Shown here: one piece after another, positions 1 to 6,365 of the stretch | Layout of the letters: each line of letters begins with the position of its first letter | Numbering within the stretch: the stretch's first letter is position 1 | Notes under the pieces: model-generated | Database searches by the model: none | The model's input: only the letters and a program-made list of their open reading frames with translations | What the model was told of the DNA's origin: nothing | NCBI GenBank assembly: GCA_045402695.1 | Contig: JAWPNA010000120.1 | Coordinates: forward strand, 1-7,292 | Direction of reading: 5' to 3' | Length of the DNA: 7,292 nt | Origin: JAWPNA01 sp045402695 | GTDB lineage: Bacteria > Acidobacteriota > Polarisedimenticolia > JACPZX01 > DASXTC01 | Position numbers and translations under genes: made by a program

Positions 1-127
1 CTTCTTCGTTCGGGACGGTGATCGTGACGCGGTTGCCGGGTGTCCGATCTCGCATCGGGTCGAACGCGAAGATTTTCAAAGGCCTGCGATCAGGGGGCCG
101 CTCTCCTTGCTTCGAGTGGACCAACAT
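1..127 (-). CDS. N-terminal fragment of an unidentified protein (runs off left edge)
   Basis: Reading the minus strand from an ATG at 127-125, the frame stays open to the window edge and gives 42 residues, starting MLVHSKQGERPPDRR and continuing with KIFAFDPMRDRTPGN and RVTITVPNEE. An AGGAGG lies nine bases upstream of the ATG, a near-ideal ribosome binding site, and this decides the start. The segment KIFAFDP followed by the alternating hydrophobic VTITVP looks like the first beta strands of a folded domain. I do not recognise the family and give no function. An in-frame TTG at 85-83, just before KIFAFDP, is another possible start but has no well-spaced Shine-Dalgarno. The gene is divergent from recQ across a gap of about 530 bases. 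Most of it lies outside the window. Confidence 0.6.
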   Translation of the reverse strand, partial: MLVHSKQGERPPDRRPLKIFAFDPMRDRTPGNRVTITVPNEE

Positions 128-136
128 CCTCTGCTC

Positions 137-142
137 CCTCCT
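137..142 (-). promoter_or_regulatory. Strong Shine-Dalgarno (AGGAGG) of the left-edge gene
   Basis: The plus strand reads CCTCCT here, which is AGGAGG on the minus strand. It lies nine bases before the ATG at 127-125. It supports a real translation start for the left-edge gene. Confidence 0.6.
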
Positions 143-297
143 ACCTTCGTCTCCTTCGAGCCATGTCGTGGATCTCCGAGCGCATTATGGCACCAATTTG
201 ACTGTCCACGAAACCGGATCAGCATCAGGGAGACATCCAGCCGCGGCTGTTCTATCAGAGTCCCTGCCAAGCTCAGGGCTGTGCAGCGTTGTTCTTC

Positions 298-442
298 ATC
301 TGCCGCCCCTATCGTAGAGACCAACGCTACTGCAGCCCGCCGTGCGCCAGCTGGCCCGCCGCGAGCAGCGACGCGCCGCCGGCCCCGGCATCCGGCCGCG
401 CGCAGAGCTGCAACTCGACGACGAGGGCCAACTCCACCCTGA
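298..442 (+). pseudogene. Possible frameshifted relic of a small Cys/Arg-rich zinc-ribbon-like protein
   Basis: One plus-strand frame (298-345) reads ICRPYRRDQRYCSPPC. The next frame continues from 345 with RQLARREQRRAAG. The third frame, around 386-424, reads RHPAARRAATRRR and meets a stop at 440. Read across these frame changes, the text resembles short bacterial proteins with a Cys-x(n)-RYCS-x-x-C knuckle followed by an Arg/Ala-rich helix and an HAARQ-like tail. Those are usually small proteins of unknown role, some of them near insertion sequences. That resemblance is from memory. The motif is short and at least two frameshifts are needed, so chance in GC-rich DNA is a real alternative. 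Confidence 0.25.
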
Positions 443-584
443 CGCACTGGAGCGTGCCGACCTAGCTGCCTCGAAGCATGCTCCACATGAGGTAGCCCTC
501 CGAGGCCCGAAATCCCAGCAGCTCTCCGGGCCGCCTCGGCGGTCGCCAAAGAATGCATCGATCCCGAGAACCTGTTCGTCACTC

Positions 585-605
585 GACTCCCGCCGCCTCC
601 ACCAG
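585..605 (+). repeat. Direct repeat copy 1, upstream of recQ
   Basis: This 21-base segment (GACTCCCGCCGCCTCCA, then CCAG) matches 2868-2888 in the same orientation with one mismatch (C at 602, T at 2885). The two copies bracket the recQ gene. Similarity stops at both ends of the segment. On the minus strand both copies read L-V/M-E-A-A-G-V and are followed by a stop within two codons, so they might derive from a shared coding tail. Confidence 0.5.
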
Positions 606-661
606 TACAATTGCTCCCGCCTCCGATCCGGGGGCGATCTTTTTCGCCCCCACAAGGCACC

Positions 662-2779
662 GTGATCACTCCACCCGAACCCGTCATCGGTTCTCTCCTC
701 CGGGCCCTCCGGGAGCAGTTCGGCCTGGAGCAGTTCCGCCCGGGACAGGCCGAGGCCGCCGCGGCGGTCCTGCGGGGGCGCGACCTGGTGGCGGTCATGC
801 CGACCGGGTCCGGCAAATCGCTCTGCTTCCAACTGCCGGCCCTGCTGCTCGACGGGACGACCGTCGTAGTGTCGCCGCTCATCGCGCTCATGAAGGACCA
901 GGTCGACCGGCTGCGATCGTTGCGCCTGACCGCGGCCGCAGTGCATTCGGGGCTTGCCGCGCGGGAGCGCGGTGATGCGGAGGCAGATCTCGCGGCCGGC
1001 AGGCTGCGTCTCGTCTATGTGGCGCCCGAGAGGCTGGCGAGCGCGCCGTTTCGCGCCGCCCTGGCGCGGGCCCGGATCGCCCGTCTCGTGGTGGACGAGG
1101 CGCACTGCATCAGCCAGTGGGGACACGACTTCCGGCCGGATTATCGCCGCCTCGGCGATTTGAAGAGGCAGCTCGGCGTTCCGGCCGCGGCTTTCACCGC
1201 CACAGCCACGCCCGAGGTGCGGGCCGACATCGCCGTTCAGCTCGGCATGGCGGGGCCGCTGGAGCTGGTGACGGGGTTCGAGCGCCCCAACCTGACGCTC
1301 TCCGTCGAACCATGCCGATCGCGCGCCGACAAGGAGGGTGCCCTCGATCGCCTGTTGCGCGACGCCGGGCCGCCGGGCATTATCTACGCCGCCACCCGGA
1401 AGAATGTCGATCGCTGGGCGGATCATCTGGCGGAGCGCGGACTGCGGGCCGGGCGCTATCACGGCGGGCTCGACGATGCCGTGCGGGCCCGGGTGCAGGA
1501 TGACTTCTTCGCGGGCCGCCTCGACGCCATCGCCGCCACCAACGCCTTCGGGATGGGCGTGGATAAGAGCGATCTCCGCTTCGTGGCGCATGCCGACGTG
1601 CCGGGCAGCCTGGAAGCCTATTACCAGGAAGCGGGGCGTGCGGGGAGGGATGGCCGGCCGGCCCGGGCCGCGTTGCTGTTCTCGCCCGCTGACGTGCGGA
1701 CCCAGGAGTTCTTCCTCGCCGGATCGAACCCCTCGCCGGCGGTCTTCCGGCGTGTCTGGCGGAGCTTTGCGGAGGGAGCGGACGATGCCACGATCGAGTC
1801 GATGGCCGGCGCGGCCGCCGCCGACGCGATGGCCGCCGCGACCGCCGCCCGCCTCCTGCGCCGCGCGGCGGAGAGTCTCGGCCTGACACTGGGCGCCGGG
1901 GAACCGCCGATCGATGTCGCGGCACAGGCGGACAAGGCGCGGCGCGACCGCGCCCGTCTCGACACCATGCTCGCCTACGCCTTCGGCCGCGGTTGCCGGA
2001 CGCGCTACATCTATGACTACTTCGCGGGCGCCGGCCGGGGCGGGGCCTTGCCAAGCTGCGGGACCTGCGATGTCTGCCTCGGCTGGCGTCGCGGGGCGGA
2101 GCGCCCGCTCGATGACCGGGAGTTCGAGAGGGTCCGCATCGCTCTGTCCGCCGTGGCCCGCCTGCCTGCCCGGTTCGGCGTGGAGCGGATCGCCCAAGTC
2201 CTCGTCGGCAGCCGCGATCGCCAGGTCGTCGAACACGGCCTCGATCGACTTCCCACATATGGCAGACTGGCGGAGATGAAACTCGAGGAGGTCAAAGGGC
2301 TCCTGGACGCCCTGGTCGAGGCGGGGCTGCTGGAGCGTCGCGGCATCGAGGGCGGGCGTCCGGGCGCGTTCGTCCTGGCGCTTGGCGGGGAAGGGGCTGC
2401 AGTGATGCGAGCCGAGCGCCGGCCGCTCGTTGCGCTGCCCGGCCGTGAGGCCGCCAGGCTGCGGCGAGCCGCCCTGAGGACTCGCGTCAAGCGCGGGGCG
2501 GTGATCGACCAGGTGGAAGGGGTACGGGGGCCGCCTCCCAACATCGATCTGCTCGGCCGCCTGAAGGAATGGCGCGCCGCGGAAGCGAAGCGCCGGGGCG
2601 TCCCCGCCTACGTGATATTCCACGACTCCACGCTCGAGACTCTGGCGGCGCGCAGGCCCCGCGGCCCCGCGGATCTGCGTCAGGTGAAGGGAATCGGTCC
2701 GGCCAAGCTCGAAGCCTACGGCGAAATTCTATTGACGATGCTGGCCGGCGGTTCGCGGGGCGCTGTCCCAATCTCATGA
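662..2779 (+). CDS. recQ: RecQ-family ATP-dependent DNA helicase (core, zinc site, RQC, HRDC)
   Basis: This is an SF2 3'-to-5' DNA helicase expected to act in recombination, replication-fork repair and suppression of illegitimate recombination. The 705 residues from the GTG at 662 carry motif 0 (GLEQFRPGQ, about 21-29), Walker A (MPTGSGKS, 46-53), Walker B DEAH (145-148), the RecQ aromatic loop (HCISQWGHDFRPDY, 148-161), motif III (TATATP, 179-184), motif V (TNAFGMGVDK, 293-302) and motif VI (QEAGRAGRDG, 322-331). Four zinc-ligand cysteines lie at 445, 466, 469 and 472. An RQC-like region covers about 485-575, and a C-terminal HRDC domain about 630-693 ends with LRQVKGIGPAKLEAYG. About 65 extra residues, rich in alanine, separate the helicase core from the zinc site compared with E. 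coli RecQ. GTG at 662 is preferred because AAGG (654-657) precedes it and the family similarity begins soon after. A TTG at 611 would add 17 proline-rich residues and has no clear site. The gene stands alone, with no co-oriented close neighbour. Confidence 0.95.
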   Translation: MITPPEPVIGSLLRALREQFGLEQFRPGQAEAAAAVLRGRDLVAVMPTGSGKSLCFQLPALLLDGTTVVVSPLIALMKDQVDRLRSLRLTAAAVHSGLAARERGDAEADLAAGRLRLVYVAPERLASAPFRAALARARIARLVVDEAHCISQWGHDFRPDYRRLGDLKRQLGVPAAAFTATATPEVRADIAVQLGMAGPLELVTGFERPNLTLSVEPCRSRADKEGALDRLLRDAGPPGIIYAATRKNVDRWADHLAERGLRAGRYHGGLDDAVRARVQDDFFAGRLDAIAATNAFGMGVDKSDLRFVAHADVPGSLEAYYQEAGRAGRDGRPARAALLFSPADVRTQEFFLAGSNPSPAVFRRVWRSFAEGADDATIESMAGAAAADAMAAATAARLLRRAAESLGLTLGAGEPPIDVAAQADKARRDRARLDTMLAYAFGRGCRTRYIYDYFAGAGRGGALPSCGTCDVCLGWRRGAERPLDDREFERVRIALSAVARLPARFGVERIAQVLVGSRDRQVVEHGLDRLPTYGRLAEMKLEEVKGLLDALVEAGLLERRGIEGGRPGAFVLALGGEGAAVMRAERRPLVALPGREAARLRRAALRTRVKRGAVIDQVEGVRGPPPNIDLLGRLKEWRAAEAKRRGVPAYVIFHDSTLETLAARRPRGPADLRQVKGIGPAKLEAYGEILLTMLAGGSRGAVPIS

Positions 2780-2867
2780 TCGTTCCCGCCGTCGATCGTC
2801 GAAAAGCATCCCGGACGGTCGGGCGGACTCGAGTCAGGCGTTTGGGCCGCGGGACGACCTAGGTTCT

Positions 2868-2888
2868 GACTCCCGCCGCCTCCATCAG
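2868..2888 (+). repeat. Direct repeat copy 2, downstream of recQ
   Basis: This is the second copy of the 21-base direct repeat at 585-605, 20 of 21 bases identical and in the same orientation. It lies 88 bases after the recQ stop. The distance between copies is 2283 bases, so recQ plus about 165 flanking bases is the bracketed unit. No inverted terminal repeats or transposase accompany it. Confidence 0.5.
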
Positions 2889-2913
2889 CGCACTTCCTTC
2901 CCAGCGATTTCGC

Positions 2914-3629
2914 GTGCTCGCCGATCGTTCTCCGATGAGAGTCGCGCCTGATTCCGCACCAGGGAGAATCCTGATCGGCCGGAGACCGCCGTGCCGGGAC
3001 TTCCAGGAATCGAGCGGCGTGGGCCTGTCATTTTCAAGATGCGATCTTGGATTTGACATCCCCGCGGGGAGCATCCAGGCTATCCCCACGTTCCGCAGAG
3101 CGCTTGCAAAGGCACTGCGGGCGGCGGCCCGCCGCATGCCGGTCGTGACCTTGACGGGCCCCGGGCAGTCCGGCAAGACCACTCTGGTCCGACACACCTT
3201 CCTGCGGCACGCGTATGTCTTCTTGGAGCGGCCGGACGAGAGGTCGCGGGCGCGGGAGGATCCCCTCGGGTTCCTGGCGGGCTTAGGTGGCGGGGTCATC
3301 CTCGACGAGGTCCAGAGGGCCCCCGAGCTTCTGTCGTACGTGCAGAGCGCTGGGACGAGGATGGCCGCTCGGACCGCTTCATCCTCACCGGATCGCAGAG
3401 CCCACTGATCATGGAGAAAATCTCGCAGACGCTGGCGGGGCGCACCGCCGTTCTGCGGATCCTGGTCGAGGTCAAGTCCGGCCTGACCGTCGCTGCCGAT
3501 TCCGTGGACGGGCTCAGGTGGTGGACTGCGCTGCCGGGGAATCGGGACAAGCGCGGCATCCTCGTGCATGGGGGGGACAGCGCGCTATCCCTTCACGGCT
3601 TCACCGTACTCCCCTGGTTCCTCAAGTGA
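2914..3629 (+). pseudogene. Broken AAA+ ATPase of the AAA_14/DUF4143 type, frameshifted and internally deleted
   Basis: From about 3082 the sequence reads as the N-terminal ATPase half of the AAA_14/DUF4143 family: a helix with RRALAKALRAAARR, Walker A GPGQSGKTT (3157-3183) and Walker B GGVILDEVQRAPEL (about 3289-3330). After LLSYVQ the frame is lost near 3346. The next frame carries on with RWDEDGRSDRFILTGSQSPL and then ISQTLAGRTAVLRI, as the family does. The one-base loss restores family spacing. After AVLRI (about 3462) the text jumps directly to LVEVKSGLTVAADSVDGLRWW and ends near GFTVLPWFLK, the normal C-terminus, with a TGA at 3627-3629. About 200 residues, most of the DUF4143 region, are therefore missing against a usual length near 400. 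No start codon lies at the expected N-terminus. The open frame goes back to a GTG at 2914 through about 56 unrecognised residues. Members are usually stand-alone ATPases of unclear role, often described as toxin-antitoxin-like or mobile. This copy cannot make a complete protein. Confidence 0.8.
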
Positions 3630-3764
3630 TCGGCCGGCAGCTCGCGCCGCCCTAGCCGCCTGGAAGGGCCTGCCGCTGGGCCGTTTTGGGGCCGGGTCCC
3701 TCCTTATGAATGTGTCCGTGCCGCCGCGGTCGGTCGGCCAGAGGGAGACCTGGAATCCTCGACG

Positions 3765-4046
3765 CTACCGTCGCTCCCAGGTAGACCGGAAATCCCTGGT
3801 CGCCACCTCGACCAGAGTGTTGACCAGACCGCTATAGGCAGTCTCCGGATCCTGCGCATCGAAGTCGAACTTCCTGCCACTGAACATGCTGACGTGGCCG
3901 ACGCTGTTCGTCCCGCTCGCGGACGTGCTCCAGATGGACGCGCCAGTCGAGGCTTCGGTCAGTTCAACGGCCAGCAGGACTGGAAGGGCCATCATCCACA
4001 TGAGAAGCCGAGCCGACACTGGCGTCAGCGGCCCGATCCGGTGCAT
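3765..4046 (-). pseudogene. Probable C-terminal remnant of an envelope/lipoprotein-like protein, or a small exported protein
   Basis: The minus-strand frame from ATG 4046-4044 to the TAG at 3767-3765 gives 93 residues. Residues 12-28 (ARLLMWMMALPVLLAVE) are hydrophobic and could be a membrane segment or signal peptide. The following LTEASTGASIWSTSASG resembles the strand-turn-strand with T-G-x-x-x-W-S seen near the end of CsgG/LpoB-like bacterial lipoproteins. The tail DPETAYSGLVNTLVEVATRDFR followed by STWERR looks like the closing amphipathic helix of such proteins. This is a similarity of pattern recalled from memory, not a search result. I favour a remnant that lost its N-terminal part, because no good ribosome binding site precedes the ATG and the upstream DNA belongs to the leader of the VOC gene. 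A genuine 93-residue exported protein remains possible. The frame is also open upstream to a TTG at 4085. Confidence 0.4.
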
Positions 4047-4090
4047 AATTGGCCATCCGTCCCGGCCACATGGAAACCAGATCAACTGAT

Positions 4091-4096
4091 GGAGGG
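4091..4096 (+). promoter_or_regulatory. Shine-Dalgarno (GGAGGG) deciding the VOC start
   Basis: GGAGGG ends six bases before the ATG at 4103. It fixes this start over an upstream in-frame TTG at 4049 and ATG at 4070, which lack such a site. Confidence 0.65.
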
Positions 4097-4102
4097 CTGC
4101 GC

Positions 4103-4567
4103 ATGGCGAAGCAGGCGAAAGCGATTCCGGAAGGATTCCACACCGTCACTCCCCATCTGATCATCAAGGGCGCGTCAGAGGCCATCGAGTTCTACAAGAA
4201 AGCCTTCGGCGCCGAGGAAGTGGCGCGCATGCCCGGCCCTGGCGGCACGGTCATGCACGCCGAGATCAGGATCGGCGACTCACCCATCATGCTCAACGAC
4301 GAGTTTCCCAGCTTCGGCAAGACGGGGCCGAAGTCAATCGGCGGGACTCCGGTCACGATCCATCTCTACGTCAATGACGTGGACGCCCTTTTCGACCGCG
4401 CGGTGAAAGCGGGCGCCAAGGTCACGATGCCCATCGCCGACATGTTCTGGGGCGACCGCTACGGCCAGATCGAGGATCCCTTCGGTCATCAGTGGTCGCT
4501 GGCGACGCACAAGGAGGATGTCACTCCCGAGGAGTGCATGCGGCGCGCCAAGGCGGCGGGCTTCTAA
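4103..4567 (+). CDS. VOC-superfamily protein, PhnB-like (glyoxalase/bleomycin-resistance fold)
   Basis: The 154-residue product has the standard size and order of PhnB-like VOC proteins. The opening IPEGFHTVTPHLIIKGA (8-24) is followed by the first beta-alpha-beta-beta-beta unit with AIEFYKKAFGAEEV (27-40) and MHAEIRIGDSPIMLNDE (51-67). The second unit has TIHLYVNDVDALFDRAVKAG (85-104) and ends in MFWGDRYGQIEDPFGHQWSL (114-133). The hallmark D-P-F-G-H-x-W is intact. H52 and H87 are at places where this superfamily often has pocket or metal residues, but the ligand cannot be told. Members bind small molecules or metals, and most PhnB-like ones have no proven reaction. The protein has no signal peptide and should be cytosolic. 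It appears monocistronic: a relic lies upstream on the opposite strand and a perfect hairpin follows eight bases after the stop. It is close to the family consensus throughout, so I judge it functional. Confidence 0.92.
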   Translation: MAKQAKAIPEGFHTVTPHLIIKGASEAIEFYKKAFGAEEVARMPGPGGTVMHAEIRIGDSPIMLNDEFPSFGKTGPKSIGGTPVTIHLYVNDVDALFDRAVKAGAKVTMPIADMFWGDRYGQIEDPFGHQWSLATHKEDVTPEECMRRAKAAGF

Positions 4568-4574
4568 GGTCTGG

Positions 4575-4614
4575 ACAGGGCGGCCTCACAGATCTTGGGC
4601 GCAGGCCGCCCTGT
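4575..4614 (+). terminator. Perfect 12-bp inverted repeat after the VOC gene, likely hairpin terminator
   Basis: ACAGGGCGGCCT (4575-4586) and AGGCCGCCCTGT (4603-4614) are exact reverse complements separated by a 16-base loop. The stem is very GC-rich and starts eight bases after the VOC stop codon. No T-run follows, so it is not a textbook intrinsic terminator. In GC-rich bacteria such hairpins can still stop transcription or protect mRNA 3' ends. A palindromic protein-binding site is the alternative. The bases from 4615 to 4701 hold nothing else I can support. Confidence 0.55.
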
Positions 4615-4701
4615 GCGATCCCGCCCTAGCCTGCGCAGGTCGGTGTGGCAGTCGGCCCGTGCGCCGTGCGGTCATGATCGACGGCCGGGCCCGTCCGGAG
4701 A

Positions 4702-6315
4702 ATGATTGAGCGGCGGGTGAGCCATGACCTCGCGCGCCAGCGGAGTGTCGTGCAGGAACCTGGGGATCTGGATCTCTTCAGGGTGGGTCGCCTCGCGGGA
4801 AGCGCCGCCATCTGCCTCTGGGCGATTGTCTTTCTGGCGGTCCCGCCGTCCTTCTCGGGCACCGACATCTTCTACTTCAAGGATGCCGGACTCAATCTGA
4901 CCGCCGGCAGAGGTCTGGTGACACGCCTGGGGCCGGGCCATCCCGATCTCGAGCCGAGGTTCTACGCGACCTATCCGCCCGCGTTTCCCGTCCTCTACGG
5001 CGTCGTGGTGGGCTTGGTCGGAGCTGGGCCCAAGGTCAACCAGATGTTCGACCTCCTCATCTCGTGCGCCGCGGGCCTGGCGTTTCTCTTCGCGCTGCTG
5101 CCCCGTTCCTGCCGCCGCGACCGAGCGGCGCCTCATCTGCTGCTGCTCTCGGCAATCCTGATCAGCCTGCCGCTGGGGCCGGCCTGGGCGGAGAAGGAGA
5201 GGCCCGACTCCCTGGGCCTCCTGCTGGCTCTCGCCGGCGTGCGGGCCGCCGAGGTGTCGCGGTCGCCGCGCGGATTCCTCCTCGCGGGGCTCCTTCTCGG
5301 AGTCAACGGGCTCGTCTCTCCGTTCTGCTTCCTGGTCCACGGGGCCTGTCTGCTGGTGCTCTGCGCCTGTCCGGGGAGTCGGGGGGAGCCGCAGAATAGG
5401 TTCGACCTCCGCGCGCTGCTCGCCTCGTGCGTGGCGGCCGCGCTTCCCCTCGCCGTAGCGGCGCTGACCGTGTGGTGGCTGCACCCCGACGCTGCGCGCC
5501 GCTTCCTGGGGCACGCGCTGGGCACCTCGACGGGCGGCGCGTCGGGTCTGGGATACCTGTTCAGCCTGGCGTCAGGCAACGTGGGGAGCTTGCTGGACGC
5601 GGCCGGCCGGTACGTGACCGTCAAGCACAAGGTCAAGCTGCTCTTCTTGATCCTCGCCACGCTGGTGGCCGTGGGCGGCCTGCTGGGGCGCGCATCCATG
5701 CGCCGGCAGCCGGCGAACCGCGTGCTGGCCCTCTCGATCCCGTGCATGGCCGCCGTCTCCGTGGTCTTCTTTCCGTACCAGTGGGCCTACATGTCCGTCA
5801 CGGCGGCGCTCATCCTTGTGATGTTCGCGCGGTTCTCCGCCGCCACGATGGTGCGGGACAGGAGCCTCGTGAGCTGGGCGGTTCTGGCCTGCTTCGGGAC
5901 GGTGGCGGCATTCGAAGCCGTCTTCATCGTCCGTGACCTGACGGTCGCTTCCCAGAGCGGGACCTCGCTGCAGCGCATGCAGCATGTGCTTGACGGTTTC
6001 CGCCCCCCTCCCGGTCAGGCGCCCCTGCTGGTCGCGACCTCCTACCCGACGTACTTCCTGTTCAAGGGCGCCGGGTTCGAGCCCGTCAACACGCGGCACC
6101 TGGACGATCGCGGCGACCAGGCGCGACTTGATCTGGCTGCTCTGTCGTTCGTCGGATCGCAGGACCCCGAAAAGCCGCTCTACCCTCCCTGGTGGCGCCC
6201 CGATGAGTGGGAGCTGATCTACCGGCCGACCCTGCCGCAGCGCACACGCTTCCTCGGTTTCGTCTCCCAGGGGAGCAACACCTGGGAAGTCGAGCTCTAC
6301 CGGCGCCGGCGATGA
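4702..6315 (+). CDS. Multi-pass membrane protein, GT-C/GT39-type glycosyltransferase-like
   Basis: The 537-residue product has about ten hydrophobic segments, near residues 33-49, 97-108, 115-134, 144-159, 168-182, 192-222 (probably two), 239-258, 312-328, 341-358, 362-378 and 388-410. A soluble C-terminal part of about 125 residues follows. After the first span, the loop SGTDIFYFKDAGLNLTAGRG with a downstream TYPPAFPVLYG resembles the first extracytoplasmic loop of GT-C enzymes (ArnT/PMT/GT39-like), where acidic residues such as D55 or D61 would be catalytic candidates. Such enzymes move a sugar from a polyprenyl-phosphate carrier onto lipid or protein outside the inner membrane. Donor and acceptor cannot be read here. 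The ATG at 4702 is used although GGAG (4697-4700) is only one base away. The in-frame GTG at 4717 is a possible true start. The gene has no co-oriented partner downstream and meets the next gene tail to tail. An uncharacterised membrane protein without transferase activity is the alternative. Confidence 0.7.
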   Translation: MIERRVSHDLARQRSVVQEPGDLDLFRVGRLAGSAAICLWAIVFLAVPPSFSGTDIFYFKDAGLNLTAGRGLVTRLGPGHPDLEPRFYATYPPAFPVLYGVVVGLVGAGPKVNQMFDLLISCAAGLAFLFALLPRSCRRDRAAPHLLLLSAILISLPLGPAWAEKERPDSLGLLLALAGVRAAEVSRSPRGFLLAGLLLGVNGLVSPFCFLVHGACLLVLCACPGSRGEPQNRFDLRALLASCVAAALPLAVAALTVWWLHPDAARRFLGHALGTSTGGASGLGYLFSLASGNVGSLLDAAGRYVTVKHKVKLLFLILATLVAVGGLLGRASMRRQPANRVLALSIPCMAAVSVVFFPYQWAYMSVTAALILVMFARFSAATMVRDRSLVSWAVLACFGTVAAFEAVFIVRDLTVASQSGTSLQRMQHVLDGFRPPPGQAPLLVATSYPTYFLFKGAGFEPVNTRHLDDRGDQARLDLAALSFVGSQDPEKPLYPPWWRPDEWELIYRPTLPQRTRFLGFVSQGSNTWEVELYRRRR

Positions 6316-6365
6316 GCGGACACATCGCGGGGGCAGGCCGTCCTTTCCGATCAGCAGCGAGCCGC

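Larger units (their letters stand above)
128..661. other. Intergenic region between the left-edge gene and recQ, no intact gene
   Basis: These 534 bases separate two divergent genes. Several frames are open on both strands, but they are short or are the high-GC antisense of recQ, and none has a credible start together with a recognisable product. The region contains the ribosome binding site of the left gene (137-142), a possible frameshifted relic (298-442) and one copy of a direct repeat (585-605). A CATAAT on the minus strand (189-184) could be a -10 box for the left gene, but no good -35 lies 16-18 bases upstream. No convincing recQ promoter was found. Base composition is more mixed from about 1 to 300 than inside recQ. 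Confidence 0.5.

Noticed and set aside
1380..2258. A second long minus-strand frame inside recQ
   Set aside because: The translation is Arg/Pro/Ser-rich and low in complexity, a shadow of recQ codon bias.
296..2623. A 775-codon open frame on the minus strand, antisense to recQ
   Set aside because: It lies almost wholly opposite a clear RecQ gene. Its product is rich in R, G, P and A with no recognisable domain, as expected of antisense reading in GC-rich DNA. Long overlap alone is not evidence of a gene.
2780..2913. Search for a terminator just after recQ
   Set aside because: Short complementary stretches around TCGATCGTCGA exist, but there is no stable stem with a T-run.
2859..3569. A 236-codon minus-strand frame opposite the broken ATPase
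   Set aside because: The plus strand carries legible ATPase motifs over the same bases. The minus product has no family features.
3660..3990. CTGGAAGGGCC occurring twice (about 3660 and 3980)
   Set aside because: It is only 11 bases, with no extension or flanking structure, and is compatible with chance in GC-rich DNA.
4044..4049. CATAAT upstream of the VOC gene as a -10 box
   Set aside because: Its distance to the start would fit, but no TTGACA-like -35 lies 16-18 bases upstream, and a single hexamer is weak evidence.
4672..5514. A 280-codon minus-strand frame opposite the membrane-protein gene
   Set aside because: It is hydrophilic, dominated by R, E, Q and P, and is the antisense of hydrophobic codons. 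It has no domain.
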